The notes beneath the pieces are model-generated. The model made no database searches, was not told where the DNA came from, and saw only the letters and a program-made list of their open reading frames with translations. A DNA stretch of 33,733 nt from an uncultured Lachnoclostridium sp. (lineage in GTDB: Bacteria > Bacillota > Clostridia > Lachnospirales > Lachnospiraceae), in the NCBI GenBank assembly GCA_947369165.1, contig CANBKJ010000029.1, positions 1 to 33,733 on the forward strand. The letters are read 5' to 3'. Positions 6,521 to 15,113 of the stretch are shown here, one piece after another. Position 1 is the stretch's first letter; each line of letters starts with the position of its first letter. The translations under genes were made by a program, and so were the position numbers.

Positions 6521-8197
6521 ATGATTGGAAAATTTGACAACATAAAAATACAGGGAATGAGTGCTGCCGTTCCGGAATATGTAGAACATAATATGAATTT
6601 TGCTAATGTTATCGGGAAAAGAAGAACAAAAAAGCAGATCAAGATTACTGGCGTGGAACAACGACATATCTCCGGCAGACATCAAAGAACTTCTGATCTG
6701 TGCTATGCCGCTGCTCTTCCATTATTGGAAAAACTTCAATGGAAACGTAAAGACATAAAAGTACTGCTTTTCATTACTCAGGGTCCCAACTACCTGCATC
6801 CTTCCACTGCATTTTTCCTGCACAAAAGACTGGGGCTGGAAAAGGACTGTCTGGTTTATGATATGAACCTGGGATGCTCCAGCTTTAATGTAGGAGTACA
6901 TACAGCCGCAGCACTGCTTCAAAGTTGCAGCCTGCACGATAAGGCATTACTCTTGATAGGAGATACGGCTGGACGTATAAGAAACCCGGAAACATCGTTA
7001 AAACCAGATGACATCGCACACGATATGCTTTTTGGATCTGCTGGTGCGGCTATTGCCATTGAAAAGGTAGAAAATCATCCCTTGTATTTTATGAATATGT
7101 CCGATGGTAACGGATACGACGCAATCATTGGCTACAAGGGGCGTCCCTCCCAGATGAATGGGGCTGCTGTTTTTTCTTTTGCCATTAACGATGTTTCGGA
7201 TGGAGTCATCAACTTCCGAAAAAAATATAATATTTCAGAGGATCTTATTGATTATTATATATTCCATCAGGCTCAGGATCTAATTTTAGATAATATTATA
7301 GATTCCTGTAATATTCCTGCCGAGAAAGAACTTCGTTCCCTACGCCATTATGGTAACACTTCTGGGACTTCCGTTCCCGTCACGGTATGTGCAAACAGGG
7401 AACAGATCCAGAAAAAGAAAACTTCCAAACTGCTGCTATGCGGATTTGGTGTTGGTTTGTCCTGGGGATGTATCTATACTGAGATCGATACTGCAAATAT
7501 ACTGCCGGTAATAGAGACAAATGAACATTACGATGATGATAAAAAACCGGCACGGGGTCTGCACGACAAAAATATTCTTGTACTGTGCGCCGATACAGAA
7601 ATAGGAGAATGGCTGAGCCGGTTTGATAATGATAAATCTGCCATGGTAATCCTCGCCGGAAAAAATGCAGATAAATTGAACCAGATTCAAAGTGATCTAT
7701 TTATGGATTCAGATTCCTTTGTAATGGAAACACTCACAAAAGAAACGATCCATAGAGCCTTAGAACACTGTCTGGAAAAAGAGCTGATGCTAGATGGTAT
7801 TGTAATACCAGCTGAAATCTCTGCAGAATTGCTATCGTATCTCAGTCATGAACTTGTGCATGGTTATGGAAAAGAGCTGGCCTCTATCATTGTTCTGGAG
7901 TCAGTTTCCTCTAAAAGTGAATTGGAGATATTGAAACAAAGGCTGGAATTAAAGCTTAAAGGAACCGGTTTCCGGGAAAGCGAACGATGTGTGCGTGTAA
8001 ATGGCATTATTTATGCAGAGGATGAGATCGATATTGTACAGATCATAAAAGACGGACAGCAATGGGTCAGCCTTTTTCTTGAAAGAGAATGTCCTGAAAA
8101 AATGAAGAAGCCAATTTACATATGCCAACTGCAGCAATTCCTGCTTACCGACAAGTCCAGATACATAACAGAAACCGCCATAGCCTTTAACAATTAA
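6521..8197 (+). CDS. KAS III fused to a degenerate SDR-like domain
   Basis: A 558-residue two-part protein. Residues 1-335 form a KAS III domain with an intact triad: Cys119 (NLGCSSF), His249 (IFHQAQ) and Asn279 (YGNTSGTS). Residues from about 349 follow the course of an SDR: NILVLCADTEIG aligns with the cofactor motif, then LAGKNADKLNQIQ, LDGIVIP, RVNGI and FLLTDKSRYIT. The TGxxxGIG glycines and the catalytic YxxxK are missing, so this half should not be an active reductase. It may be a scaffold, partner or relic. The ATG at 6521 fits the paralogues and has AAGAGG 8 bases upstream; a GTG at 6512 is less likely. The join is one continuous frame. Confidence 0.85.
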   Translation: MIGKFDNIKIQGMSAAVPEYVEHNMNFANVIGKRRTKKQIKITGVEQRHISGRHQRTSDLCYAAALPLLEKLQWKRKDIKVLLFITQGPNYLHPSTAFFLHKRLGLEKDCLVYDMNLGCSSFNVGVHTAAALLQSCSLHDKALLLIGDTAGRIRNPETSLKPDDIAHDMLFGSAGAAIAIEKVENHPLYFMNMSDGNGYDAIIGYKGRPSQMNGAAVFSFAINDVSDGVINFRKKYNISEDLIDYYIFHQAQDLILDNIIDSCNIPAEKELRSLRHYGNTSGTSVPVTVCANREQIQKKKTSKLLLCGFGVGLSWGCIYTEIDTANILPVIETNEHYDDDKKPARGLHDKNILVLCADTEIGEWLSRFDNDKSAMVILAGKNADKLNQIQSDLFMDSDSFVMETLTKETIHRALEHCLEKELMLDGIVIPAEISAELLSYLSHELVHGYGKELASIIVLESVSSKSELEILKQRLELKLKGTGFRESERCVRVNGIIYAEDEIDIVQIIKDGQQWVSLFLERECPEKMKKPIYICQLQQFLLTDKSRYITETAIAFNN

Positions 8198-8227
8198 CAC
8201 AGACAGCACAGAGGCTGTACTGGGAAA

Positions 8228-8965
8228 ATGGAGAATAATGTGGAAAAATCAGTATTAGTGACAGGAGCTTCTTCTGGAATCGGAGCTGCTGTCAGCAAAT
8301 ATTTATCTGAACAAGGTTATTCTGTTGTTTTGGTTGCCAGAAGTAAAGACAAATTAAATCAGATTGCAAACAAACTTAACGGGACCAAATTCATAATATC
8401 TTATGATCTTACGGATTTAGAGCATATTGAAGACATTTTTATTGAATGCAGGGATAAAGGAATAAAATTAGACGGTCTGGTTCATTGTGCCGGGATCAAT
8501 AATGACATTCCCATTCGCGCTAACGATATAGAAATCATGAAGGAAGTAACAACCATAAATTACTACTCATTTGTAGAATTAGGAAAATATTTTAATAGAA
8601 AAAAGTATTCCAATGAAGGGGCATCCGTCATAGCACTTTCCTCTTCAGCGGCGTTTTCATGCAGCAAGGGGATGTGTACTTATGCGGCATCAAAAGCAGC
8701 AATAAACGCAACTGTTAAAGTAATGGGAAAAGAATTCTTAAAACGGCGGCAACGTGTCAATGCCATCTGCCCGACCTTTGTAGATACTCCCATGGCTGCC
8801 CGCATGGATGCCTCCCTTGGCGATCTCGAAAAAAAGGTTTCCGGACAACCTCTTGGACTGATTGACCCCGTACAGCTGGCATATCTTGCTGAATTTTTGC
8901 TCTCTGACAAATCTTCATATATTACCGGGGCATGTATACCCGTATCAGGAGGCGCTATTCTATAA
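8228..8965 (+). CDS. SDR-family oxidoreductase, probable beta-ketoacyl-ACP reductase
   Basis: A 245-residue short-chain dehydrogenase with TGASSGIG, CAGIN, a serine region LSSSAA and catalytic YAASK. It can supply the ketoreduction that the fused SDR-like domain upstream has lost. It is a close paralogue of the leftward SDR at 2258-2977. Two starts are possible. The ATG at 8228 has only a weak upstream site, whereas a GTG at 8240 has GGAG six bases before it and would give MEKSVLVTG, like the paralogue's start. The shorter form may be right. It sits about 40 bases before the next acyl carrier protein. Confidence 0.88.
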   Translation: MENNVEKSVLVTGASSGIGAAVSKYLSEQGYSVVLVARSKDKLNQIANKLNGTKFIISYDLTDLEHIEDIFIECRDKGIKLDGLVHCAGINNDIPIRANDIEIMKEVTTINYYSFVELGKYFNRKKYSNEGASVIALSSSAAFSCSKGMCTYAASKAAINATVKVMGKEFLKRRQRVNAICPTFVDTPMAARMDASLGDLEKKVSGQPLGLIDPVQLAYLAEFLLSDKSSYITGACIPVSGGAIL

Positions 8966-9006
8966 CCTGTAGTTATAGGGCGTAAAAACAGAAGGAGGAT
9001 GCCACA

Positions 9007-9243
9007 ATGACAGTTATAAATATCATTGAACAGATTTTTAAGGATGCACTGGATATCCAGGAATCAGAAATCATATCTGATGATATATGTATGGAGGATT
9101 GTCCGGCATGGGACTCTCTGGCACAGATGACCATTATCATTCAGTTAAAAAAGGAATTTGATATCAACTTTCTGTATGATGAAATCTTATCCATGAACAC
9201 ATTGGGAAAAATCAAAGAAATAACAGAAAATAAACTGAAATAA
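9007..9243 (+). CDS. Acyl carrier protein
   Basis: A 78-residue protein with the motif AWDSL, Ser37 being the predicted phosphopantetheine site. It is preceded by AAGGAGG. It differs from the other three in the window: it lacks the EDxVLEE stretch, has CMEDCPAW before the motif, and is followed directly by the acyl-activating ligase. It may therefore be the carrier loaded by that ligase, while the others serve the condensation and reduction steps. This division of labour is inferred from gene order only. Confidence 0.88.
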   Translation: MTVINIIEQIFKDALDIQESEIISDDICMEDCPAWDSLAQMTIIIQLKKEFDINFLYDEILSMNTLGKIKEITENKLK

Positions 9244-9273
9244 TAGCTCTAACTTTAAAAAGGAGAGATAATT

Positions 9274-10674
9274 TTGGCTTTTTTTGATAATAATGAATTA
9301 TTTAAAAATAATACCGCTTTGATCGATGATCTCGACCGGCACTATACCTATGGACAAATGTATGATTTGGGCAGCCAGATATTAAATGGTACAAAAGCAC
9401 GGCGGGTATTGATGCTCTTGTGTGATAATTCCATGGAATCCATCAGCACCTATCTGGCGGCTCTGCAAAAAGGCATCATCCCCCTGATGGTCAACTCTTC
9501 CATGCCGGAGGATCTGCTTTTTTCCATCTATGATAAATATAAGCCGGCCTATGTTTTTATGAATAAAGAAATTCAGAAATTCTTTCCAACATGCCATTGT
9601 ATTCGGGAAGTCTCCGGCTATACGCTCTTCCAGGCTGACTCTGTAGAAGATTATCCTGTCAATGACGATCTGGCTCTTTTGCTGACGACTTCTGGCAGTA
9701 CCGGCAGCCCAAAGCTGGTTCGCCAGTCTTACAAAAATATACAGAGTAATGCCAGCTCCATCGCCAGATATTTAGATATTCAGGAAAGCGACACAGCGGT
9801 CACTACTCTTCCACTCAATTATACATACGGCTTATCCATCATAAACAGCCACATGGAAAGAGGCGCCTCCATCGCAGTTACAAATAAAACTTTTTTTGAT
9901 AAAAGTTTCTGGGAATTTTGCAACCGGTACAAAGTCACTAACTTTGGAGGTGTTCCCTACTCTTATGACATCCTTCAGACCATCGGTTTTGAACAGATAC
10001 AGATCCCCTCCCTTCGGTATATCACCCAGGCCGGCGGCAAACTGCATGAAGAAAAAGTAAAAAATATGGTTTCGGTCTGTGAGGCGAAGGGAATCAAATT
10101 TATTATCATGTATGGTCAGACAGAAGCAACTGCCCGGATGTCTTACCTACCATGGGAAAAAACCAGAGAAAAGAGCGCAAGTATCGGAATTGCAATTCCG
10201 GATGGAAGGTTTGTATTGGAAGATGATCATGGAAATGAGATAACAACGGCAGATCGGATCGGCGAATTGGTTTATTATGGCCCCAATGTAACACTAGGTT
10301 ATGCAGAGAGCTATATGGATCTTTGTAAGGGAGATGAATTTAACGGTGTCCTTCATACTGGGGATCTCGCCAAATGCGATACCGAGGGCTTCTATTATAT
10401 CGTCGGCAGAAATAAGCGTTTTATTAAATTGTTTGGAAACCGGGTGAGTCTGGACGAAGCAGAACAATTACTGGCTAAAAATCATTACTTCTGTGTCTGC
10501 GGAGGAAAGGATGACTGCCTTACAATCTATACCATTGAACAGGGAAAAGACGAAGAGATCTTAGATTATATCAGCAGAGTAATGGGATTTCACAAAAATG
10601 CTTTTGAAGTAAAATACATTAAAGAAATCCCCCGGAACCAGTCTGGAAAGGTGGACTACTCTTCTCTTATATAA
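9274..10674 (+). CDS. AMP-forming acyl ligase (ANL superfamily)
   Basis: A 466-residue adenylate-forming enzyme. It shows the phosphate-binding motif TTSGSTGSPK (138-147), YGQTEA (280-285), the HTGD motif (361-364), YIVGRNKR and a C-terminal SGK lysine (Lys459). It should activate a carboxylic acid with ATP and load it on a carrier thiol, most likely the acyl carrier protein just upstream. The start is TTG at 9274, set by AGGAGAG just upstream. The N-terminal region is short for the superfamily but all core motifs are present. It offers a free-acid route to the primer used by the KAS III enzymes. The substrate is unknown. Confidence 0.88.
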   Translation: MAFFDNNELFKNNTALIDDLDRHYTYGQMYDLGSQILNGTKARRVLMLLCDNSMESISTYLAALQKGIIPLMVNSSMPEDLLFSIYDKYKPAYVFMNKEIQKFFPTCHCIREVSGYTLFQADSVEDYPVNDDLALLLTTSGSTGSPKLVRQSYKNIQSNASSIARYLDIQESDTAVTTLPLNYTYGLSIINSHMERGASIAVTNKTFFDKSFWEFCNRYKVTNFGGVPYSYDILQTIGFEQIQIPSLRYITQAGGKLHEEKVKNMVSVCEAKGIKFIIMYGQTEATARMSYLPWEKTREKSASIGIAIPDGRFVLEDDHGNEITTADRIGELVYYGPNVTLGYAESYMDLCKGDEFNGVLHTGDLAKCDTEGFYYIVGRNKRFIKLFGNRVSLDEAEQLLAKNHYFCVCGGKDDCLTIYTIEQGKDEEILDYISRVMGFHKNAFEVKYIKEIPRNQSGKVDYSSLI

Positions 10675-10687
10675 ATTGGAGGTTATT

Positions 10688-11683
10688 ATGTTTGGTGAAT
10701 ATTCCAATATTGCAGTCCGCGGAATCGTATCCGTAGTCCCTCCGACAAAGGTCGAAAATTTAGACTGCGTAAGTAATGAGCTGAGTCTCAAAAAGATAAC
10801 AAAACAGATCAAACTCACGGGGATCGAAAGAAGACGAATTCTTACCGGTGAACAGACGGCCTCGGATCTCGCTGCAAAAGCAGCGGAAAATCTATTGAAT
10901 GAACTAAAGTGGGAAAGAGATACAATCCGTATCCTTGTCTATGTAACCCAGGCGGCAGATATGGAAATCCCCTCCACTGCTTTATTGATCCAGAAACGAC
11001 TGGGAATCGGCACCCACTGCCTGGCTTTTGATGTGAATTTAGGATGCTCCGGCTACACCGTCGGTCTGCAGATCGTGGCAGGACTGCTTCATCAGGCGGG
11101 GGGACGCGCATTATTACTTGCCGCAGACGGAAGAAGCGACAGTCAGAGGGAAAATGCTGCTGATTATCTTCTATTTGGAAATGCAGGCACAGCCACGGCC
11201 CTTGAAACCTCTGAAAATCATATGCTTCAATACCGGCATCAATCCGATGGGAGCAGATGGAGAACGATATACCGCAAAAATGGCTGCGCTACGATTATGG
11301 ACGGCAACGCGGTTTTTGCCTTTGCCATCAATGATGTGGCAGACAGCGTAAGACAGACTTTAGAGCATTTTTCCCTGACTACTGATGATATCGACTACTT
11401 CGTATTTCATCAAGGACAGAAAATGATCATTGATAATCTGGCAGAGATCTGTGGCATCCCTTTGGATAAAATGCTATATTCTTTAAAAGATTACGGAAAT
11501 ACATCCTGTGCCTCGATTCCATTATCCATATGCAATGAGGTACGGAAACTAAAACAACAGCAGGAAGTTCGTATGTACCTGTGTGGTTTTGGCGTCGGTC
11601 TTTCCTGGGGAAGCATCCTTGTAACAATAAGTACCGATACGATTTTTCCTATCGAGGTAAGTGATACTCACTACATCGACTGA
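10688..11683 (+). CDS. 3-oxoacyl-ACP synthase III family protein (KAS III)
   Basis: A 331-residue condensing enzyme with Cys120 (NLGCSGY), His241 (VFHQGQ) and Asn271 (YGNTSCAS). It resembles the leftward KAS III more than the fused one: both share GIVS(A/V)VP, IKLTGIE/VMLTGIE and GFGIGLSWG/GFGVGLSWG. The ATG at 10688 is chosen because GGAGG stands 5 bases before it; a TTG at 10676 gives a longer but poorer start. It follows the ligase by about 13 bases, so a ligase-primed acyl group may be its substrate. With the fusion protein it makes two KAS III enzymes in the rightward operon. Confidence 0.92.
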   Translation: MFGEYSNIAVRGIVSVVPPTKVENLDCVSNELSLKKITKQIKLTGIERRRILTGEQTASDLAAKAAENLLNELKWERDTIRILVYVTQAADMEIPSTALLIQKRLGIGTHCLAFDVNLGCSGYTVGLQIVAGLLHQAGGRALLLAADGRSDSQRENAADYLLFGNAGTATALETSENHMLQYRHQSDGSRWRTIYRKNGCATIMDGNAVFAFAINDVADSVRQTLEHFSLTTDDIDYFVFHQGQKMIIDNLAEICGIPLDKMLYSLKDYGNTSCASIPLSICNEVRKLKQQQEVRMYLCGFGVGLSWGSILVTISTDTIFPIEVSDTHYID

Positions 11684-11704
11684 TAATATGCTGGAGGAAA
11701 TTCT

Positions 11705-13135
11705 ATGAATTATGATCAATTATGCAGCAAGATCTGTGAGATAGAGGATAAGTATGATCTGTTTCAACTCACTTTTAACCATGTTGCATACTGGAAGTAT
11801 GCAAGATACTATGTATACCGGGTCTTACTCCATAAATTCTTTGGAATCCATACACCCTGGCTGGAAAATAAGAAGGAAAATTACTTTATAAAACATCCCC
11901 ATTTTTCAAAGAAATTTACAGATCCTGTCTTTCAAAATGAAAGCAGCTCCATTTCCAACGATGTTCTAATGTTTACTTTTAACCGGAGATCCAGGCAGGG
12001 AGAAACCTATGTCTCTTCTGTCACTGACGAAATCTCCTTGCATCTGGAATTATCAAACTGCGTTGTAGAAGTCCCATACAACGGCGGGTACTATCAGCCC
12101 GTCCCCATCAAAAACATCAAATATTTTGATCCATGGGAAGATATCGGTATTGACAAAGACCAGAAAACGTATACTCCGATCAGCAGAGGATTGCTGCGAA
12201 GACAGCTTTTGCAGATCTTTGAAAAAGAATTTGAAATATCCTTTTCTCCGGAAGAAAAAAATATCCTAAACACAAATATTAATTACTTTATTATGTACCG
12301 TCAGGATCTCATGGAAAATTATCATAAAGTGATCCAAAAGGTAAATCCAAAGCTGGTGCTTCTGACAACCTCCTATATTGGCGAATGGGTTGTATTGATC
12401 GAACTTTTAAAAGAGTTGAAGATCCCCAGTATAGAAATATTACACGGATATGTAGATGATAATTACCTGCCCTATAATTATAAAAAACTGGGAATGAACG
12501 ACGCCCAGCCAGACTACATTTTTGTCTACAGCAAGCTGCAGAAAGATCAGGTGAATTGGGGCATCCCAAAAGACCGCATCCGGGTAACAGGCTATCCGGA
12601 AGGGGAAAAAAGATCCCTTGAACTACTGGGCAACCCGCTGAAAAGAAGTAAAAAAAGGATTACCTTCATCTCAAATATGGCACAGGTAATGGAAAAATAT
12701 CTGAACGCCCTGGCGGAAAACATCAATCTGGAAGAATTTGAGATTCTTTTTAAACTTCATCCCAATGAGTATGACTGCTGGAAAGAGATCTATAACAACC
12801 TGTCCCGGCATGTCCAGGTGATCGATCACAACGAAAATGACATCCACTATTATCTTGCAAATTCTGATATTGTGGTCGGCATAAATTCTACCGCACTGTT
12901 TGAAGCGACATTTTATCCTGTGGATATCTATATTCTGCAGGAAGATAGTTACCAGAATATGAAACTTCTGTTTCAGTCAGGCGCTGCCACCCTGGTAAGT
13001 GACAGCCCTGCGCTGTTCTCTGGCATTTATGAAAACAGTGCAGGAAAAACTTCAAACAATGACATCATTTTCAGGAAAAATTCTATCGAAAATGTAAACT
13101 CAGAAATTAAAAGTATTTTAGGTGAGAGGGACTGA
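11705..13135 (+). CDS. GT-B-like capsule/CDP-glycerol-type glycan transferase
   Basis: A 476-residue protein without a signal peptide or clear membrane segments. The C-terminal half resembles the GT-B fold of CDP-glycerol and capsule-polymer transferases: RIRVTGYPEG (292-301), FKLHPNEY (349-356), then DIVVGINSTALFEA (388-401). The N-terminal half has no feature I recognise. It closes the rightward operon and ends in a terminator. As the only glycan-type enzyme in the locus it ties the acyl-chain genes to a surface sugar or polyol-phosphate polymer. Its donor and acceptor cannot be read from sequence. A GGAGG site precedes the ATG. Confidence 0.7.
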   Translation: MNYDQLCSKICEIEDKYDLFQLTFNHVAYWKYARYYVYRVLLHKFFGIHTPWLENKKENYFIKHPHFSKKFTDPVFQNESSSISNDVLMFTFNRRSRQGETYVSSVTDEISLHLELSNCVVEVPYNGGYYQPVPIKNIKYFDPWEDIGIDKDQKTYTPISRGLLRRQLLQIFEKEFEISFSPEEKNILNTNINYFIMYRQDLMENYHKVIQKVNPKLVLLTTSYIGEWVVLIELLKELKIPSIEILHGYVDDNYLPYNYKKLGMNDAQPDYIFVYSKLQKDQVNWGIPKDRIRVTGYPEGEKRSLELLGNPLKRSKKRITFISNMAQVMEKYLNALAENINLEEFEILFKLHPNEYDCWKEIYNNLSRHVQVIDHNENDIHYYLANSDIVVGINSTALFEATFYPVDIYILQEDSYQNMKLLFQSGAATLVSDSPALFSGIYENSAGKTSNNDIIFRKNSIENVNSEIKSILGERD

Positions 13136-13155
13136 TCCAATCAGTACCTCTTTTC
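13126..13155 (+). terminator. Intrinsic terminator of the rightward operon
   Basis: GAGGGACTGAT and ATCAGTACCTC pair around CCA with one mismatch, followed by TTTTC. The stem begins inside the last codons of the transferase gene and marks the end of the acyl-chain locus. Confidence 0.8.
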
Positions 13156-13177
13156 TATTAGTCATGGTAAAGCTGCC

Positions 13178-13206
13178 CACCAAAACACCGTTTTTTTATT
13201 CGGTGT
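13178..13206 (-). terminator. Possible terminator after ptsI
   Basis: ACACCG and CGGTGT form a 6-bp stem around an A/T loop. Read leftward it is followed by TTTT. The stem is short, so this is a weak call, but the position about 50 bases after the ptsI stop fits. Confidence 0.4.
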
Positions 13207-13258
13207 GTTTGTTGCCAAACGACAGAAATCGACAAACCAACATTTAAATTCTCCCTCC

Positions 13259-14887
13259 TCACTCATCTCTCTCGATCCCCCGGATCCGCTTCCTAACTTT
13301 CAGTACCATGGAGGGCGCTACTGACAGCTCATCCACTCCCATCTCTACAAACCGCTCTGTCATCTCCAGATCTGCCCCCAGTTCTCCGCAGATGCCCGCC
13401 CACTTTCCGTGTTTATGGGCATTGTCCACCACGATCTGTATCATCTTCAGGACTGCCCGGTGATGAGGCTTGTAAAAATCATCCAGTTTTTCGTTTTGGC
13501 GGTCAATAGCCAGAGTATACTGTGTCAGGTCGTTGGTTCCTATGCTGAAAAAATCTACCATTTCAGCCAGTTCATCGCTGATCATAACCGCTGCCGGCGT
13601 CTCCACCATGACGCCCTGCTCCGGGACCTCATAGGGTATCTGGACCTGGTTCAGCTCCTCTATCACTTCTTCCAGGATCTCATGAATCTTCTGTACCTCT
13701 TCTGTGGATGTTATCATCGGATACATAATAGAAAGATTTCCAAATACCGCAGCCCGTAGCAGCGCCCGGAGCTGTGTCTTAAAGATCTCCGGCTGTTTCA
13801 GGCAGATACGGATCGCCCGGTACCCCAGGGCAGGGTTTTCCTCTCTCCCCAGATTAAAATAGTCCACCTGCTTGTCTGCTCCGATATCCAGGGTCCGGAT
13901 GATCACCTTCTTTCCCGCCATCATCTGCATCACATGCTTATATGCCTGAAACTGCTCTTCCTCCGTGGGGAATGTAGTTTTTCCCAGGTACAAAAATTCA
14001 CTCCGGAACAGTCCAATGCCTTCCGCATCATTTTCCAGCACATGCCCCACATCGCTGACACTCCCTATGTTGGCATACAGATGGATGCGGTAACCATCCA
14101 GGGTAATGGTATCCTTTCCTTTTAATGTCTGCATCAGGCGGTGCTTTTCCTGCTCTTCTTCTATTTTCCTTTTAGCCTCTTCACACACTTCTTCTGTCGG
14201 CTCAAAAGTTATTTCTCCCTGAAATCCATCCACAACGGCTCTTGTTCCTGTCTGGATTTCCTGCAGGTCCATGGAAACCCCGATCAATGCCGGTATGTTC
14301 ATCATACGGGCGAGGATCGCCGTATGGGAGTTAGAAGAGCCATGAACCGTAGCAAATGCCAGAATCTTATTCTTATCCATCTGGACCGTTTCACTGGGGC
14401 TCAGATCATCGGCCACAATGATAGACGGCTCCATGGCAGAGAAATCCACTTCTGCCTGCCCTTTCAGATTCTTAACCAGGCGGTTGGATATATCTTTGAT
14501 ATCTGCCGCTCTGGCTTTCATATACTCATCTTCCATATTTGCAAACATTTCAGAAAAATTATCGCCGGTTACTGCCACCGCATAATCGGCATTGACCTGC
14601 TCCGTCCGGATCATATTCTGTATGGCATCCACATAATCTTCATCTTCCAGCATCATCTGGTGTACTTCAAAAATAGCTGCATTGGTTTCCCCGACCTCTC
14701 GCAGCGCTTTATCATATAATATTTGAAGCTGTTTCCTGGCCTGCTCTGTCGCCTCCTCCAGTCTTGCGATCTCTGTCTCCGCATCCTCGATCCGGCAGCG
14801 TTTCACCAGCGTCTCCTTGTTTGTCAGCACAGCCACCGGTCCCAGCGCAATACCTTTATATACAGATTTTCCTTTATATGATCTCAT
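13259..14887 (-). CDS. ptsI: Phosphoenolpyruvate-protein phosphotransferase, PTS enzyme I
   Basis: A 542-residue enzyme I, which takes phosphate from phosphoenolpyruvate and passes it to HPr in the cytoplasm, powering PTS sugar uptake. The phospho-histidine lies in GSSNSHTAILAR (His188). The barrel domain has GLFRSEFLY, the metal and substrate region FFSIGTNDLTQYT, and active-site Cys500 in AGICGELGAD. The length is close to the usual 570. GGAGGAGAACAT precedes the ATG. No ptsH or sugar-specific PTS gene is adjacent, so it appears to be a single-gene unit. It marks the return to household genes after the acyl-chain locus. Confidence 0.95.
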   Translation of the reverse strand: MRSYKGKSVYKGIALGPVAVLTNKETLVKRCRIEDAETEIARLEEATEQARKQLQILYDKALREVGETNAAIFEVHQMMLEDEDYVDAIQNMIRTEQVNADYAVAVTGDNFSEMFANMEDEYMKARAADIKDISNRLVKNLKGQAEVDFSAMEPSIIVADDLSPSETVQMDKNKILAFATVHGSSNSHTAILARMMNIPALIGVSMDLQEIQTGTRAVVDGFQGEITFEPTEEVCEEAKRKIEEEQEKHRLMQTLKGKDTITLDGYRIHLYANIGSVSDVGHVLENDAEGIGLFRSEFLYLGKTTFPTEEEQFQAYKHVMQMMAGKKVIIRTLDIGADKQVDYFNLGREENPALGYRAIRICLKQPEIFKTQLRALLRAAVFGNLSIMYPMITSTEEVQKIHEILEEVIEELNQVQIPYEVPEQGVMVETPAAVMISDELAEMVDFFSIGTNDLTQYTLAIDRQNEKLDDFYKPHHRAVLKMIQIVVDNAHKHGKWAGICGELGADLEMTERFVEMGVDELSVAPSMVLKVRKRIRGIERDE

Positions 14888-14934
14888 ATGTTCTCCTCCA
14901 CTTTTATTAACTCAGTGCACCGCCTGTTACTGCT

Positions 14935-14940
14935 ATTATA
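14935..14940 (-). promoter_or_regulatory. Probable -10 box of ptsI
   Basis: Read leftward this is a perfect TATAAT about 48 bases before the ptsI start. No strong -35 hexamer is seen at the usual distance, so the call rests on the -10 box and position alone. Confidence 0.4.
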
Positions 14941-14966
14941 ATGATACATTTTCCCGGCATTTATAC

Positions 14967-15009
14967 AGAAAAAGACCATGAACCGATACCAGATATCAGC
15001 TCATGGTCT
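14967..15009 (-). terminator. Intrinsic terminator after the AraC regulator and its small ORF
   Basis: AGACCATGA and TCATGGTCT form a perfect 9-bp stem around a 19-base loop. Read leftward, five T follow. It lies about 20 bases after the small ORF stop and separates this unit from the ptsI promoter. Confidence 0.75.
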
Positions 15010-15029
15010 ATTCTTTCCATTTCCAATTA

Positions 15030-15113
15030 TCAATCCTTTTTCAAAGCCTGGATACGCATTTTAACATTATCAGCAAATTCTTCGTCCGAAAACTTAGGAT
15101 CTCTTACCTTCAT
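15030..15113 (-). CDS. Small ORF (27 residues) coupled to the AraC-family gene
   Basis: A 27-residue, highly charged reading frame beginning MKVRDPKFSDEEFADNVK. Its ATG overlaps the AraC stop codon as ATGA, so ribosomes finishing the regulator could reinitiate, and an intrinsic terminator follows closely. No separate ribosome site is evident. Function unknown. It could be a small partner protein, or simply the broken start of a longer gene. Confidence 0.4.
   Translation of the reverse strand: MKVRDPKFSDEEFADNVKMRIQALKKD

Noticed and set aside
14141-14719. 192-residue plus-strand frame opposite ptsI
   Set aside because: The minus strand encodes an intact enzyme I with all active-site motifs. 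The opposite frame has no family signature or ribosome site.
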